From positions 186,001 to 250,000 of the forward strand of contig NW_025813703.1 in assembly GCF_021917145.1 (NCBI RefSeq): a DNA stretch of 64,000 bases, written 5' to 3'. The notes beneath the pieces were generated by a model that did no database searches, had not been told where the DNA came from, and was given only the letters and a program-made list of their open reading frames with translations. Positions 32,745 to 44,900 of the stretch are shown piece after piece (positions within the stretch are counted from its first letter, which is position 1; each line of letters opens with the position of its first letter). Origin of the DNA: Hypomesus transpacificus. Taxonomy: Eukaryota; Chordata; Actinopteri; Osmeriformes; Osmeridae. The position numbers and the translations under genes were made by a program.

Positions 32745-33480
32745 TTTAGTGGTGGGCATATATATATATATTTTTTTTAATCTATATTAATCTCACTGTT
32801 ATCTTGGAATTAATCTAGATTAAAATGGCTCATTTGAATTCCGCCGAAGGCATTCAGAATGTGTGCTACCCAAAGAATGACTAAAAGTAAGTCATTGAGA
32901 ACGGGTTTCTCAAGCCAGGTGAGCGAGGAGATTAGTTAGCTGGCTGATAGAGCTGTGCTGACAGGCTTGCCTCGGTTGCACTCAAACAGTAGTTTGACTA
33001 CGACTCTTCCCCTGCGCTACATCAATGCTTGGCCCGGCATCTTACGCATTAGGGATGCTTTGTGTTTAGGTGGTATTTGAGACTGAAAAAACTCCTACAG
33101 CAAACTAATTCCGCATCGCACAAGGTCAATTCCGCATCGTACAAGGTCAATTCCGCATCGCACAAGGTCTTGCAAGGTTGCCATTGGGAAGCTTTTTTAA
33201 AACACATTTTCCCTGAAGCAAACCCGGCGGCTTCAGCTGCATCCATGTTAGCACGTCACGTTTGATTGGGTAATTTCATTCACAAGGCAAACACACAGGT
33301 TCGAAGACACGTTCTCGTCCCCTACAGTGCAATTCGGCTAGGTATAGGGCCTACATCCGCGCAAAAATATCAAGGTGAAGGTCATCATAGCTTGCGTAGA
33401 CCCAGCTCCCAACCCAACTTTGAGAATAGATTAACGCAATATTTTTTTAATTGCCCGATAAGAGTCTCATGTTAACGCAG
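32745..33480 (-). mobile_element. hAT-like (BED finger) transposon relic
   Basis: The left part (GTGGTGGGCATATATATA, then TAATCTAGATTAAAATGGCT) matches a familiar fish repeat. The minus-strand frame 33246-33049 ends CDAELVCCRSFFSLKYHLNTKHP-like, resembling a BED zinc finger of hAT transposases with its H-x-KH pair. Inside the finger a 21-bp unit coding for LCDAELT is present three times in tandem (about 33109-33166). The right terminal repeat is not found, so the limits are approximate. Confidence 0.5.
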
Positions 33481-33844
33481 CACGTAAACGCCGATAACAC
33501 TACTAACAATCTTTCATCCTCAATACGTATATCCGCTGTACATCGTTGGTTCAACGGATCCAATTGGCATAAACCACCAGTTGCTGACACCTATGGCTTG
33601 ATTCTGGAGCTGCACTTAATTTAATTGCTGTCTGGATGTGTTCGCAACCTGCCAATACAACAGTGCTCTGCATCATGGATATGCAGACATTACAGAGGAC
33701 TCTTCATGGATATGATCTCTTGTAGTCTCTGTTATATCCAATTTATTGGGACATCTTTTTGAGGCATAATTTAATGATAGTAGTATAATGGGTAATGAGA
33801 CGCACCCACAATTAAATACGTACGTTTAAATGGACCAATCAGAC

Positions 33845-34091
33845 GCAATCGGGCCAATGACATTTGGTTATGCACATGCGCACTACGCTGTTCTGGGCAG
33901 GCAGCAACAAAAACACAAGCATCAGTGTCTAGTCCCCGGGCTCATCATCATTGGGGTTCAGTCTGTGGCTAAGTAAACCAGGAGGATGATGGTGGGGGAA
34001 CTGGGAGGCCACTCGTTAGATGACCAGATAATGGCGCTCCTCTCTCGTATTTCTTTTGGATGTGCAACTGGCGACTAAGAGGATAGATCGT
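33845..34091 (+). promoter_or_regulatory. ankib1: Probable ankib1 promoter and first non-coding exon
   Basis: A CCAAT box (GGCCAATGA, 33852-33860) and an NRF1-like TGCACATGCGCAC (33871-33883) precede a segment ending ATCGT|GTAAGT at 34091/34092, a strong 5' splice site. It could join the acceptor ATCCTGCAG at 35733. Exact transcription start unknown. The arrangement suits a TATA-less housekeeping promoter. Confidence 0.5.
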
Positions 34092-35733
34092 GTAAGTAAA
34101 TACAAAATATTGTGGTTGGTTGACGCTGTCACTGACTGTGTGTTGTTGGCATGCCACTAGCTATCTACTGTTGCTAGCTTGCGACGCAAACGGCAGAGAC
34201 ACAGTTGCGAGCTTGCTACTGCGTGCTAGCCAAAAAGCAAACTAGGTATCTAGTATGATTCCGTACACAATTCCATCGATGTATAAAGTAGAAGGGGTTA
34301 GGTCGGCGTGACTGGTCAGTCTTCTCTGTATTCTCTAAATAAAATGCATCATATCTGAATTGTAGCCTACGTTCGCCTGTCATTCCTATGACACTGACAG
34401 CGTCGAACAAAGGATCTCGAAGTGTACGGGGCAGGGGCACAGACCAGCTATTCTGAAATCAATACGTTGTTTGTGCTCTCCATAAATACTGAACATTTCA
34501 CATTAAGCTCACATGGAAGTATTTCTTGTAATAGAAGTACCCAGTGTGCTGTGTGTCCTACTAGCAGCTTGCTAGTTACAAGGAGGATAACAGCTAGGCT
34601 AATGTTTGCGGTTCCCCTCCAATGCTTATGGAAGTAAGGTTGACATAAACAGTTCCTTAATTTGCCGATAGTTTTTATGTACTTATTAACATGAACTAGT
34701 TAAATCATTAACTCATTCTCTAATCTATACATGTGACCATTGACACACCGTGGGAGATGGGTCAATGGTTAAATCATGTCTGTCTCTCCCTAACTCCTCT
34801 GAGACAGTCCATTACAGAGAAGGGGGTGAAGTGAGCTGGAAGTAAACCAGCCAGCGTGGAACTGGGAGCAGAGCAGACAGCTTGACCTACAAACTATAGT
34901 ACCCCCACAAATACACACACTCAAGCTCTTACACGTTTGGCCACACCGTCTAGAATAGGCTTTACTGGAGCATAAAATGAAACGTAGGAAAACACTCACG
35001 ATGGCCATCAACAGTGGAATTTAGGCGTCTGCACCCATGTGAGTGTGAAATCCAAGCTGACGAGAGACAGATATACGAGGGGTTTTTACAATACAACAAA
35101 TAGCCGACAGCAGAACCATAGAGGGTCATTGTTGAGATGCACAGATGGCCTGAGAATGGAGACAGTAATTATACTCTGTCGGACACCAGCAGCCATTTGA
35201 ACAGACTATGTGTCTTTGTGTGACTGAGACATGTGGAACCAAATTGCTTTTACCCTGAAGCCAGACGAGCCAGTGGCCATTCCTGTGATTGTCGTGTTTT
35301 CTCTTTTTGGAAAAGCAAGCAAACTGGTTTGGTTTCAGAGGATTAGCCCTGCATGGTTACATGTACAGCATGTGCACGTCCTGTTGTACACACACACAGT
35401 GTTATGATGGGAGAAAACTTGCTGTCATGTGGAAGGCTATTGACTGGTTTGTAAACTATGGATTACCTTCTTCCAGATAACATTGCAGCGCTGGGTTGAT
35501 TGATAGATAACTTGATTGATGAATTCTCTCCTTTATCTCCCTTCTTCTCTCCCTCTCTCTGCCTCCCGCCCCTTCTCCTTCTTTATCTGCCCTGTTTTTC
35601 TTCCTATTTCTCACCCTCTTCTTTGACCATTTTTTCCTGCCCTCCCGTTCGGTTTTTCCCCCTGCTCTCTTACTGTGTCACTCTTTAACCACTCTCCTTT
35701 GTGTCTCCATCTCCTGCTCCATCTATCCTGCAG

Positions 35734-35992
35734 GGCAGAAGTGTTGCCATAGCAGTGGTCATGTCACTCTGAGAGGTGGGATCAGGCAGGGGAGAGGAGG
35801 AGGAGGAGGAGTAGGAGGAGAAGAAGGAAGAGGAACCGGAGGCGGAGAAGGAAGAGCAGCAGGAGGAGGAGGAGCAGGAGGAGAAGAAGGAAGAGGAACC
35901 GGAGGCGGAGAAGGAAGAGCAGCAGGAGGAGGAGGAGCAGGAGGAGAGGTGAACGTAGCAGCAGTAGAAGTAGCAGCGTTGGACCAAGTGCC
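35734..35992 (+). other. ankib1: ankib1 5' UTR exon with purine-rich tandem repeat
   Basis: Follows a pyrimidine-rich acceptor ending at 35733 and runs to the ATG at 35993. It contains a very short upstream frame (ATG TCA CTC TGA near 35760) and a 63-bp purine-rich unit repeated twice, about 35816-35943, built from GAGGAGAAGAAGGAAGAGG and GCAGGAGGAGGAGGAG segments. Long minus-strand frames through it are repeat artefacts. Confidence 0.55.
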
Positions 35993-38900
35993 ATGGGGAA
36001 CACGGCCACCAAGTTCCGCAAGGCGCTGGTGAACGGCGACGAGGCCTTGGCCTGGCAGCTGTACGAGGGGAACCCGCAGTTCAGGGACGGCCTGGACCCC
36101 AACGCCTCCTACGGAGAACCCTACCAGCACAACACAGCCCTGCATTACGCCTGCAGACATGCCATGACCCGCCTGCTAAGGTACCCACACACACACACAC
36201 ACATACACACGGACACACACCAGCATACTGTGTGGTATTTTTGCTCAAGTAGCTTGCCGCACACACAGGGTGACACACGCTGTCAATGTCTCGCCCTCGG
36301 ATTGGTCAAGGAATGAGGAAAGATACAGTGCATTAAATATAGCGGAGAGGGAGAAGAACTGGGGGAAAGGTAAAGAGAATTGAAGGAAAAGAGGAAAATA
36401 ACGGAAGCTTGACGTAAGAAGACAATTTTCGTATACTTGTCTTTGCCGTGAGAGAACTCTCTCGCTGTCCATGCATATACAGCTGGTCATGTGAATCCCT
36501 CCACTCCTCTTTTATCTGGGAAGGATGTATTTAGAAAAGTATGGAAAGTATTAATAACGTTTTGTATTGTGTGTCTGCGTGCGTGCGCAGATTAAAGGAC
36601 GGCTAATTATAGGTCTATTTCAGGCCTTTCCTGCCAGGCCATACTGTCACAGGAAGGGGTGTGGCCTCTCTGTGGTGTTTTGGGAGATGAAACAAGATTG
36701 GACGGAGATGCAGATCCGATGCAACCTATGGTAGACGGACGAAAAGGGTCATGGGATGTGCGGTTTTCAGCTTGGCAGAGACCACAAATCCCCTTTTTAA
36801 GGATGGCGTCACAACCACAAACAATGTGGCCATTGCTAACGCAATGCTACTGTTTAGCATTTGAAACACACACACATGCACTCATGCACTCGTACACGTG
36901 CTCTATGAAATGGAGGTTTTAAACTTCCAAGCTGCCCTGTGCGGCACGCTATAATTACTGGATTGAGCATTATAATGCCGGAAGAGGAGGAGGGTCGAGA
37001 GAATCGAGGGGAATGGAGGAGGATGTGAACAGGAGGGATGGACAGAGGGATGGAAATGTATGGTAGGATGCAATTAGGAAATGGAGCCCTTGATAGACAA
37101 ATGGGAGCTGTTTAATGACTTATGCAGGACTGCAGTGGCAGTCTGTTTGTGAAGGGGCTAGATTTATTTGTGTGTGTGTGTAAGCTTATTTTTTTTGGGT
37201 GTGAGGGCGTGTCCATCCATTATCTTTTAGACTTGGAGTAGACAGTAGGGAACGACCTCTCTCTCTCTCCCTCCACTGCGCTCTCGTTCTCTGATGCCCT
37301 TCTTCTTTCTTTCTTTCTCTCCCTCCCTCTTTCTCTTTGAAGAGTGCAGCTGCAGCACTTAAAAACATGAACTCTATAATGGCCCCTTTGTTTGACAATA
37401 TGTTGTTTTAGAGTTTTTAATAATATCTCCTCTTGTTCTCTCCACTCCTGTCTGTCTGTCTGTGTCTCTTCCTCCTCAGGTCATTCCTGTTCAGTAAAGA
37501 GGGGAACCCCAACAAGAGGAATGTCCACAATGAGACGTGTCTCCACGTGCTGTGCCAGGGCCCCCAGATCCTGCTGCTGCCAGAGGGGGCGCTGTCTCCC
37601 AGGCTGGCCCGCCCGCAGAGAGACGAGCAGCGCAGGGCCGACTGCCTCCAGGTGCTCACGCGGTCACGTCTCACAGAACAATCCGGGTCCCCCGGGTGGA
37701 GCGAACGAGATGGTTTCGGAAGCGTCATTTGTTCTGTGTGTGTGCGTGTGTGTACCTCTTCAGATGATCTTGAGCTGGACCGGAGCACGTCTGGACAGGG
37801 GCCAGTATGAGAAGGCCAATGTGAACGCCACCGACAACCACCACAGCACCTGTCTGCACTACGCCGCCGCCGCGGGAATGAAGAGCTGTGTGGAGGTGTG
37901 TGTGTGTGTGTGTGCATGTGTGTGTTTGATATGGCGAGAGCCCGTGTGACCTGTGCTTTACCTGAAACACCACCACGTTCACTCCTGTCACATATGTACC
38001 CATCCTCCTCTCCCTTCCTTCTTCCCTGTCTTTTATCCCCCTACCTCCTCCCCCCTCATCCCTTTTAACGCACATTAACAAGCACACGTGACGCCTGTTT
38101 GAGCATCACTTCACTGATTACCAGTCCAGTACAGAATTAAATTTCAAATCCTGGTCCTCACCTTCAGAGCCCTGCATGGACAAGTTCCTCCCTGTATTTC
38201 TGATTTGATACAGCTTCATACCCCCGCTCGTAATCTGAGGTCACTAGGTCAGAAGCTTGTAGTGGTTCCCTGTACCCATTTTAAAACTAGAGGGGATCGA
38301 TCATTCCGAGCAGTGGCCCCTAGGTTGTGGAATGCCTTGCCTCCCTTTATACAGTGTGCAACTTCTGTCAAAGCTTTTAAAAAGCAACTCAAGACTGTGC
38401 TATTCAAGCAGGCTTTTTGTTAGTCGAGGGGTTTTTACGGTTGTTTGTCATGTTTTCAATGTAAAATGTTCCTGCATTCATAATTTTGAAGCGTTATATT
38501 GCATTTTGTTGTGAAGCACTTTGTGATTTTTAACTGCGAGAGGTGCTATACAAATAAACTTGACTCACTTCCTTACTTACCCCCACCCTCTCCACAAACA
38601 TCACCCCCTTCTTTCTCTCCCCCCCCCCCCCCCCCCACCCCTTTTCCTCCTAGTTGCTGGTGCAGGGGGAGGCCAACCTGTTTGCGGAGGACGAGGATAA
38701 GCTGACCCCGTGCGACCATGCGGAGCGGTGCCACCACACAGACCTGGCCCTCAGCCTCGAGTCCCAGATGGTGTTCTCCCAGCACACGCTCAACCGCAAC
38801 AGCACGCGCTCCAACTGCAACACGCTGCGCTGCAAGGAGGTCAACACACCAGTTGACAAGTTCAACTTTCACCTACATTCTCGGAGCCGACAGTAACATA

Positions 38901-41900
38901 ACTCACTGTCTTTGGACTAGCCCTTATACAACTCACATTCACCTGAAGGGTTAGGACTAGCCCTTATACAACTCACATTCACCTGGAGTATTAGGACTAA
39001 CCCTTACACAACTCACATTCACCTGGAGGGTTAGGACTAACCCTTACACAACTCGCATTCACCTAGAGGGTTAGGACTAACCCTTACACAACTCGCATTC
39101 ACCTGGAGGGTTAGGACTAACCCTTACACAACTCGCATTCTCCTGGAGGGTTAGGAATAGCCCTTATACAACTCACATTCACCTGGAGGGTTAGGACTAA
39201 CCCTTACACAACTCACATTCACCTGGAGGGTTAGGACTACAAAGCTGACCAACACCTCCTGGGACTGACCCCCTCCTGACCCCCTCCTGACCCCTCCTTC
39301 ACTCTGCACCTGTCTTTCTGTTTGACCCCGCAGCCCTACGAAGGGCTGAAACTGCAGGACCTCAGGAAGCTGAAGGACATGTTGATCGTGGAGACGGCAG
39401 ACATGCTCCAGGCTCCCCTCTTCACCGCTGAGGCCCTGCTTCGAGCTCACGGTGTGTGTGTGTGTGTGTTCGAAACACGAAAGAATGTCCGTCAGATACA
39501 ATCTGGGTGTAGCAATGTTCCTCGTTTGACGCGAGGGTTCTGGAGAGGCGGCAGGATGCGAGATTTTGCTTCATGGGTGCATTTGAAATGTTTGGTACCG
39601 GCGGGGGGTGGAACGCTAAGAATGCGATGGTGACACAAAGGCCTATGTTATCAGATCAGACAGAGCTGATAACATCCTGGTGACAGAATGCATGACTACG
39701 AACTGAAATGTTGGAGGCTGGAATCTGTATCTTTATATGCCACCCTCGTTGTCGTGATCATCTGAATTGAATTTGCATGACCAAATGATATTGGCGTTCG
39801 GAGTAGTACAAAAATTATTTAATTCTTTAATTAAGGGGAAATAATGAGGCCGTTGCTTAAAACGAGAGAGGAGTACATATAACGATAACATCAATAACTT
39901 ACCTACAAACTGCTTAACATCAAGGGTCCAAGACACAAATAATCATAATGAACATTAAAATATTTCTTAGGACAAAATGGTAAACAGTCAGTCACTCAGT
40001 CCATCACTCCCACCCTCCTTCTATCTTACTCATTCCTTCTGAATGATCTGATCTTTCATCTTAACTGTTGTGCAGTTCAGTATATCAACACGACTGTGAT
40101 TTGGCCGTAGAGTGCTGAAGACAAGCACCTCGCTGACATCCAGCATAGCAGCCCTTCCTCTCGTGGGATGAGGCCTGACCACACTTCCTGTCTCCAGCCC
40201 TCCCTCTCGTGGGATGAGGCCTAACCACACTTCCTGTCTCCAGCCCTCCCTCTCGTGGGATGAGGCCTGACCACACTTCCTGTCTCCAGCCCTCCCTCTC
40301 GTGGGATGAGGCCTGACCACACTTCCTGTCTCCAGCCCTCCCTCTCGTGGGATGAGGCCTAACCACACTTCCTGTCTCCAGACTGGGACAGGGAGAAGCT
40401 TCTGGAGGCCTGGATGTTAGACGCGGAGGACTGCTGTCAGCGCTCTGGGGTGTCCATGCCGGCCCCGCCGCCCAGCGGCTGCAACGCCTGGGACACGCTA
40501 CCTTCCCCACGCACCCCGCGCTCCCCCCTCACCCTCACCCTCACCTCCCCTACCGACAGCTGCCTCACGCCAGGAGACGAGGGGCTGGCGCAGGTGGGTC
40601 TATCATGACGACGGAGCATTCCGACCCGATAGGGTTTCTCCTGGAAGCCCGTTTTGTGAGAGTTGATGTGTGTGTGTGTGTGTGTCTGCAGTGTGGCATC
40701 TGCCTGTGCGCCATCTCTGTGTTCGAGGACCCCGTGGACATGTCCTGTGGCCACGAGTTCTGCCGAGCATGCTGGGAAGGGTAAGTGCCTGGATGACGCA
40801 GGTGTGCGTCCTAGGGTCACTGGGAAGATGTCAAATGTGGAAAAGGCTAATGAGGGACTAAGTTTTGTGTGTGCGTGTGTGTGTCAGTTTCCTGAATGTG
40901 AAGATCCAGGAGGGAGAAGCTCACAACATCTTCTGCCCAGCGTATGACTGCTACCAGCTTGTGCCAGTCCAGGTCATCGAGAGCGTGGTGTCTCGAGAGA
41001 TGGACCAGCGCTACTTGCAGTTTGACATCAAGGTCCAAACACGCGCGCGCACACACATGTCCAGAACACACACGGAATGTAGACTTACTTTAAGATACAC
41101 TCGCATGCTAACCACTGACCAATTTTTATGCCCTTCAACCATCATCCATGACCCATCTGCTTTCCCTCTCCCTCTCCACTACTGCCCCACTCTCTACCCC
41201 CATAAACACCCCAACTCTTTCCGTCTCTCTCGGGTTCTCTCTCTCTCCTCCTGCTCCTCCCCCGCTCCTCCAGGCGTTTGTGGAGAACAACCCTGCCATC
41301 CGCTGGTGCCCGGCGGTGCGCTGCGAGCGCGCCGTCCGCTTGACCAGGCCCGGGCCGGGCACCTCCGACGCCTTCCCCCTCCTGCCCTCCCCGGCCGTCG
41401 ACTGTGGCAAGGGACACCTCTTCTGCTGGTACACACACACACACACACACACACAGAGAGGTATGTTTGGTTTACCCGCAGCTCTCTCTAACCCTTCCCC
41501 CTCTCTCTCGTCTCCCGCCTCCGTGGGCGTAGGGAGTGCCTTGGGGAGGCCCACGAGCCGTGCGACTGTGACACGTGGAGGATGTGGCTCCAGAAGGTGT
41601 CGGAGATGAAGCCGGAGGAGCGTACGTGCGCACGCGCCTCACACCGCCGAGCGCAGGGTGTCCTGTACGTGGGGCCCCTTGGAGACGCTGATGTGTGTGT
41701 GTGTGTGTCCTTACAGTGGCTGGTGTCAGTGATGCCTACGAAGACGCCGCCAACTGCCTATGGCTGCTGACAAACTGTAAACCCTGTGCCAACTGCAAGT
41801 CTCCCATCCAGAAGAACGAGGGCTGCAACCACATGCAGTGTGCCAAGGTGTGTCCATGCGCACGCACGCACCTTCGAACGGAATGATGCAATGTCTGAAT

Positions 41901-44900
41901 AGCCGTCGAGATGTGTGCACACGGAATATTTAACGGCGTACAATACATCACACGTGATGCTGTTTCGAGAATGCTAAGCCCTCGAGGGACTGTGCGGGGA
42001 ATGTAACTGGTTTCCTTGTTAACTCGAGGTGTCGGTTTGACCTCGCTTCAGCCAGGGCGCCGTAACTAGCGTGCCGTGGTCTTGTGTCCCCAGTGTAAGT
42101 ACGACTTCTGCTGGATCTGTCTGGAGGAGTGGAAGAAGCACAGCTCGTCCACCGGAGGCTACTACCGCTGCACACGCTACGAGGTCATCCAGCAGCTGGA
42201 GGAGCAGTCCAAGGAGATGACCGTGGAGGTACACACACACACACACACAACCAGAGGAGACTCGACCTCCTCCGTTAGGGTCCTGTCCATGGTCCTGACC
42301 AGTCAAGCACGGCCTGGCTCTGAAGACCTCCCACCCCCCTGTCACAACACAACCTCACGGGATATATGAAATGTATTCCGACAAACACACGCACTCGCTT
42401 TCCTATTTGTTCCAGGCCGAAAAGAAGCACAAGAGTTTTCAGGAGTTGGACCGCTTCATGCACTACTACACACGCTACAAGAACCACGAACACAGCTACA
42501 GGGTAACGCACCCGCGCTCCGAACGTCAGCTTCCCGAGCCACCTCGTATCCACGCTGTACGTAGTGTAGCGACACACGCATGTTCACGCTGATGGTTTTG
42601 GTTTCTCTCGGTTTCAGCTGGAGCAGAAACTACTGAAAACCGCCAAAGAGAAAATGGAGCAACTTAGCCGAGCCTTCATCGGACGTGAGCAATCTTACAT
42701 TTGTTCTCTGGGATGCATTTACGGTACATGAGATGTCCTAAGGTGTGTGTGTGTTGTGTGTGTGTGTATCTCCAGGTGAGGGCGCCTCTCCAGACACCAG
42801 GTTCATTGAGGACGGCGTGTGTGAGCTGTTGAAAACGCGGCGCGTGTTAAAGTGCTCTTACCCCTACGGCTTCTTCCTCCAGCCGCGCTGCACGCAGAAG
42901 GAGATCTTTGAGCTCATGCAGGTGAGCGTGGAAGCGGACAGACGGTCTGAAGCGTTTACGGTCTAGTGGACGGGCTCAACAAGTGTCAGCTCTCACCTCC
43001 ATCACACGCAGTCATAAGATGGCCATCCTTTATGTTCTCCTGTTAACATACATTCGAGTGAGCCATTTCTCCCTGGTCTCTGCAGTAGTTTAAGTATCCA
43101 TGCAGGAGTGTGTTCCATGTTGTGTGTGTGTGTGTATGGCATGTGTGCAGACGGATCTGGAGATGGTGGTGGAGGACCTGGCACAGAAAGTTAACAGGCC
43201 GTACTTGAGGACGCCCTGCCACAAGATCGTCAGCGCCGCGCAGCTGGTGCAGCAGAAGAGGGCAGAGTTCCTGGCCTCCGTTGCCAGGGGCGTGGCACCC
43301 AACGACTCCCCTGAGGCGCCCCGCAGGAAGTAAGGAGACTCAATAGTAGACCCTGACCAGGAAGTAAGGACATTCGATATTAGACCCTGACCAGGAAGTA
43401 AGGACACTCGATACTAGACCCTGACCAGGAAGTAAGGACACTCGATACTAGACCCTGACCAGGAAGTAAGGAGACTCGATACTAGACCCTGACCAGGAAG
43501 TAAGGAGACTCAATACTAGACCCTGACCAGGAAGTAAGGACACTCGATACTAGACCCTGACCAGGAAGTAAGGACACTCGATACTAGACCCTGACCAGGA
43601 AGTAAAGAGACTCGATACTAGACCCTGACCAGGAAGTAAGGACACTCGATACTAGACCCTGACCAGGAAGTAAGGACACTCAATCCTAGACCCTGACCAG
43701 GAAGTAAGGAGACTCAATACTAGACCCTGACCAGGAAGTAAGGACACTCAATACTAGACCCTGACCAGGAAGTAAGGAGACTCAATATTAGACCCTGACC
43801 AGGAAGTAAGGAGACTCAATACTAGACCTTGACCAGGAAGTAAGGAGACTCAATACTAGACCCTGACCAGGAAGTAAGGACACTCAATACTAGACCCTGA
43901 CCAGGAAGTAAGGAGACTCAATACTAGACCCTGACCAGGAAGTAAGGAGACTCAATACTAGACCCTGACCAGGAAGTAAGGAGACTTAATACTAGACCCT
44001 GACCAGGAAGTAAGGAGACTCGATACTAGACCCTGACCAGGAAGTAAGGAGACTCGATACTAGACCCTGACCAGGAAGTAAGGACACTCAATCCTAGACC
44101 CTGACCAGGAAGTAAGGAGACTCGATACTAGACCCTGACCAGGAAGTAAGGAGACTCGATACTAGACCCTGACCAGGAAGTAAGGACACTCAATCCTAGA
44201 CCCTGACCAGGAAGTAAGGAGACTCAATACTAGACCCTGACCAGGAAGTAAGGACACTCAATACTAGACCCTGACCAGGAAGTAAGGACACTCAATCCTA
44301 GACCCTGACCAGGAAGTAAGGACACTCAATACTAGACCCTGACCAGGAAGTAAGGACACTCAATCCTAGACCCTGACCAGGAAGTAAGGAGACTCAATAC
44401 TAGACCCTGACCAGGAAGTAAGGAGACTCAATACTAGACCCTGACCAGGAAGTAAGGACACTCAATACTAGACCCTGACCAGGAAGTAAGGAGACTCAAT
44501 ACTAGACCCTGACCAGGAAGTAAGGAGACTCAATACTAGACCCTGACCAGGAAGTAAGGAGACTTAATACTAGACCCTGACCAGGAAGTAAGGAGACTCG
44601 ATACTAGACCCTGACCAGGAAGTAAGGAGACTCGATACTAGACCCTGACCAGGAAGTAAGGAGACTCGATACTAGACCCTGACCAGGAAGTAAGGAGACT
44701 CGATACTAGACCCTGACCAGGAAGTAAGGACACTCAATCCTAGACCCTGACCAGGAAGTAAGGAGACTCAATACTAGACCCTGACCAGGAAGTAAGGACA
44801 CTCAATACTAGACCCTGACCAGGAAGTAAGGACACTCAATCCTAGACCCTGACCAGGAAGTAAGGACACTCAATACTAGACCCTGACCAGGAAGTAAGGA

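Noticed and set aside
35685-36160. Ser-, Leu- and Pro-rich minus-strand frames
   Set aside because: Created by the purine-rich tandem repeat before ankib1 and the antisense of its first exon.
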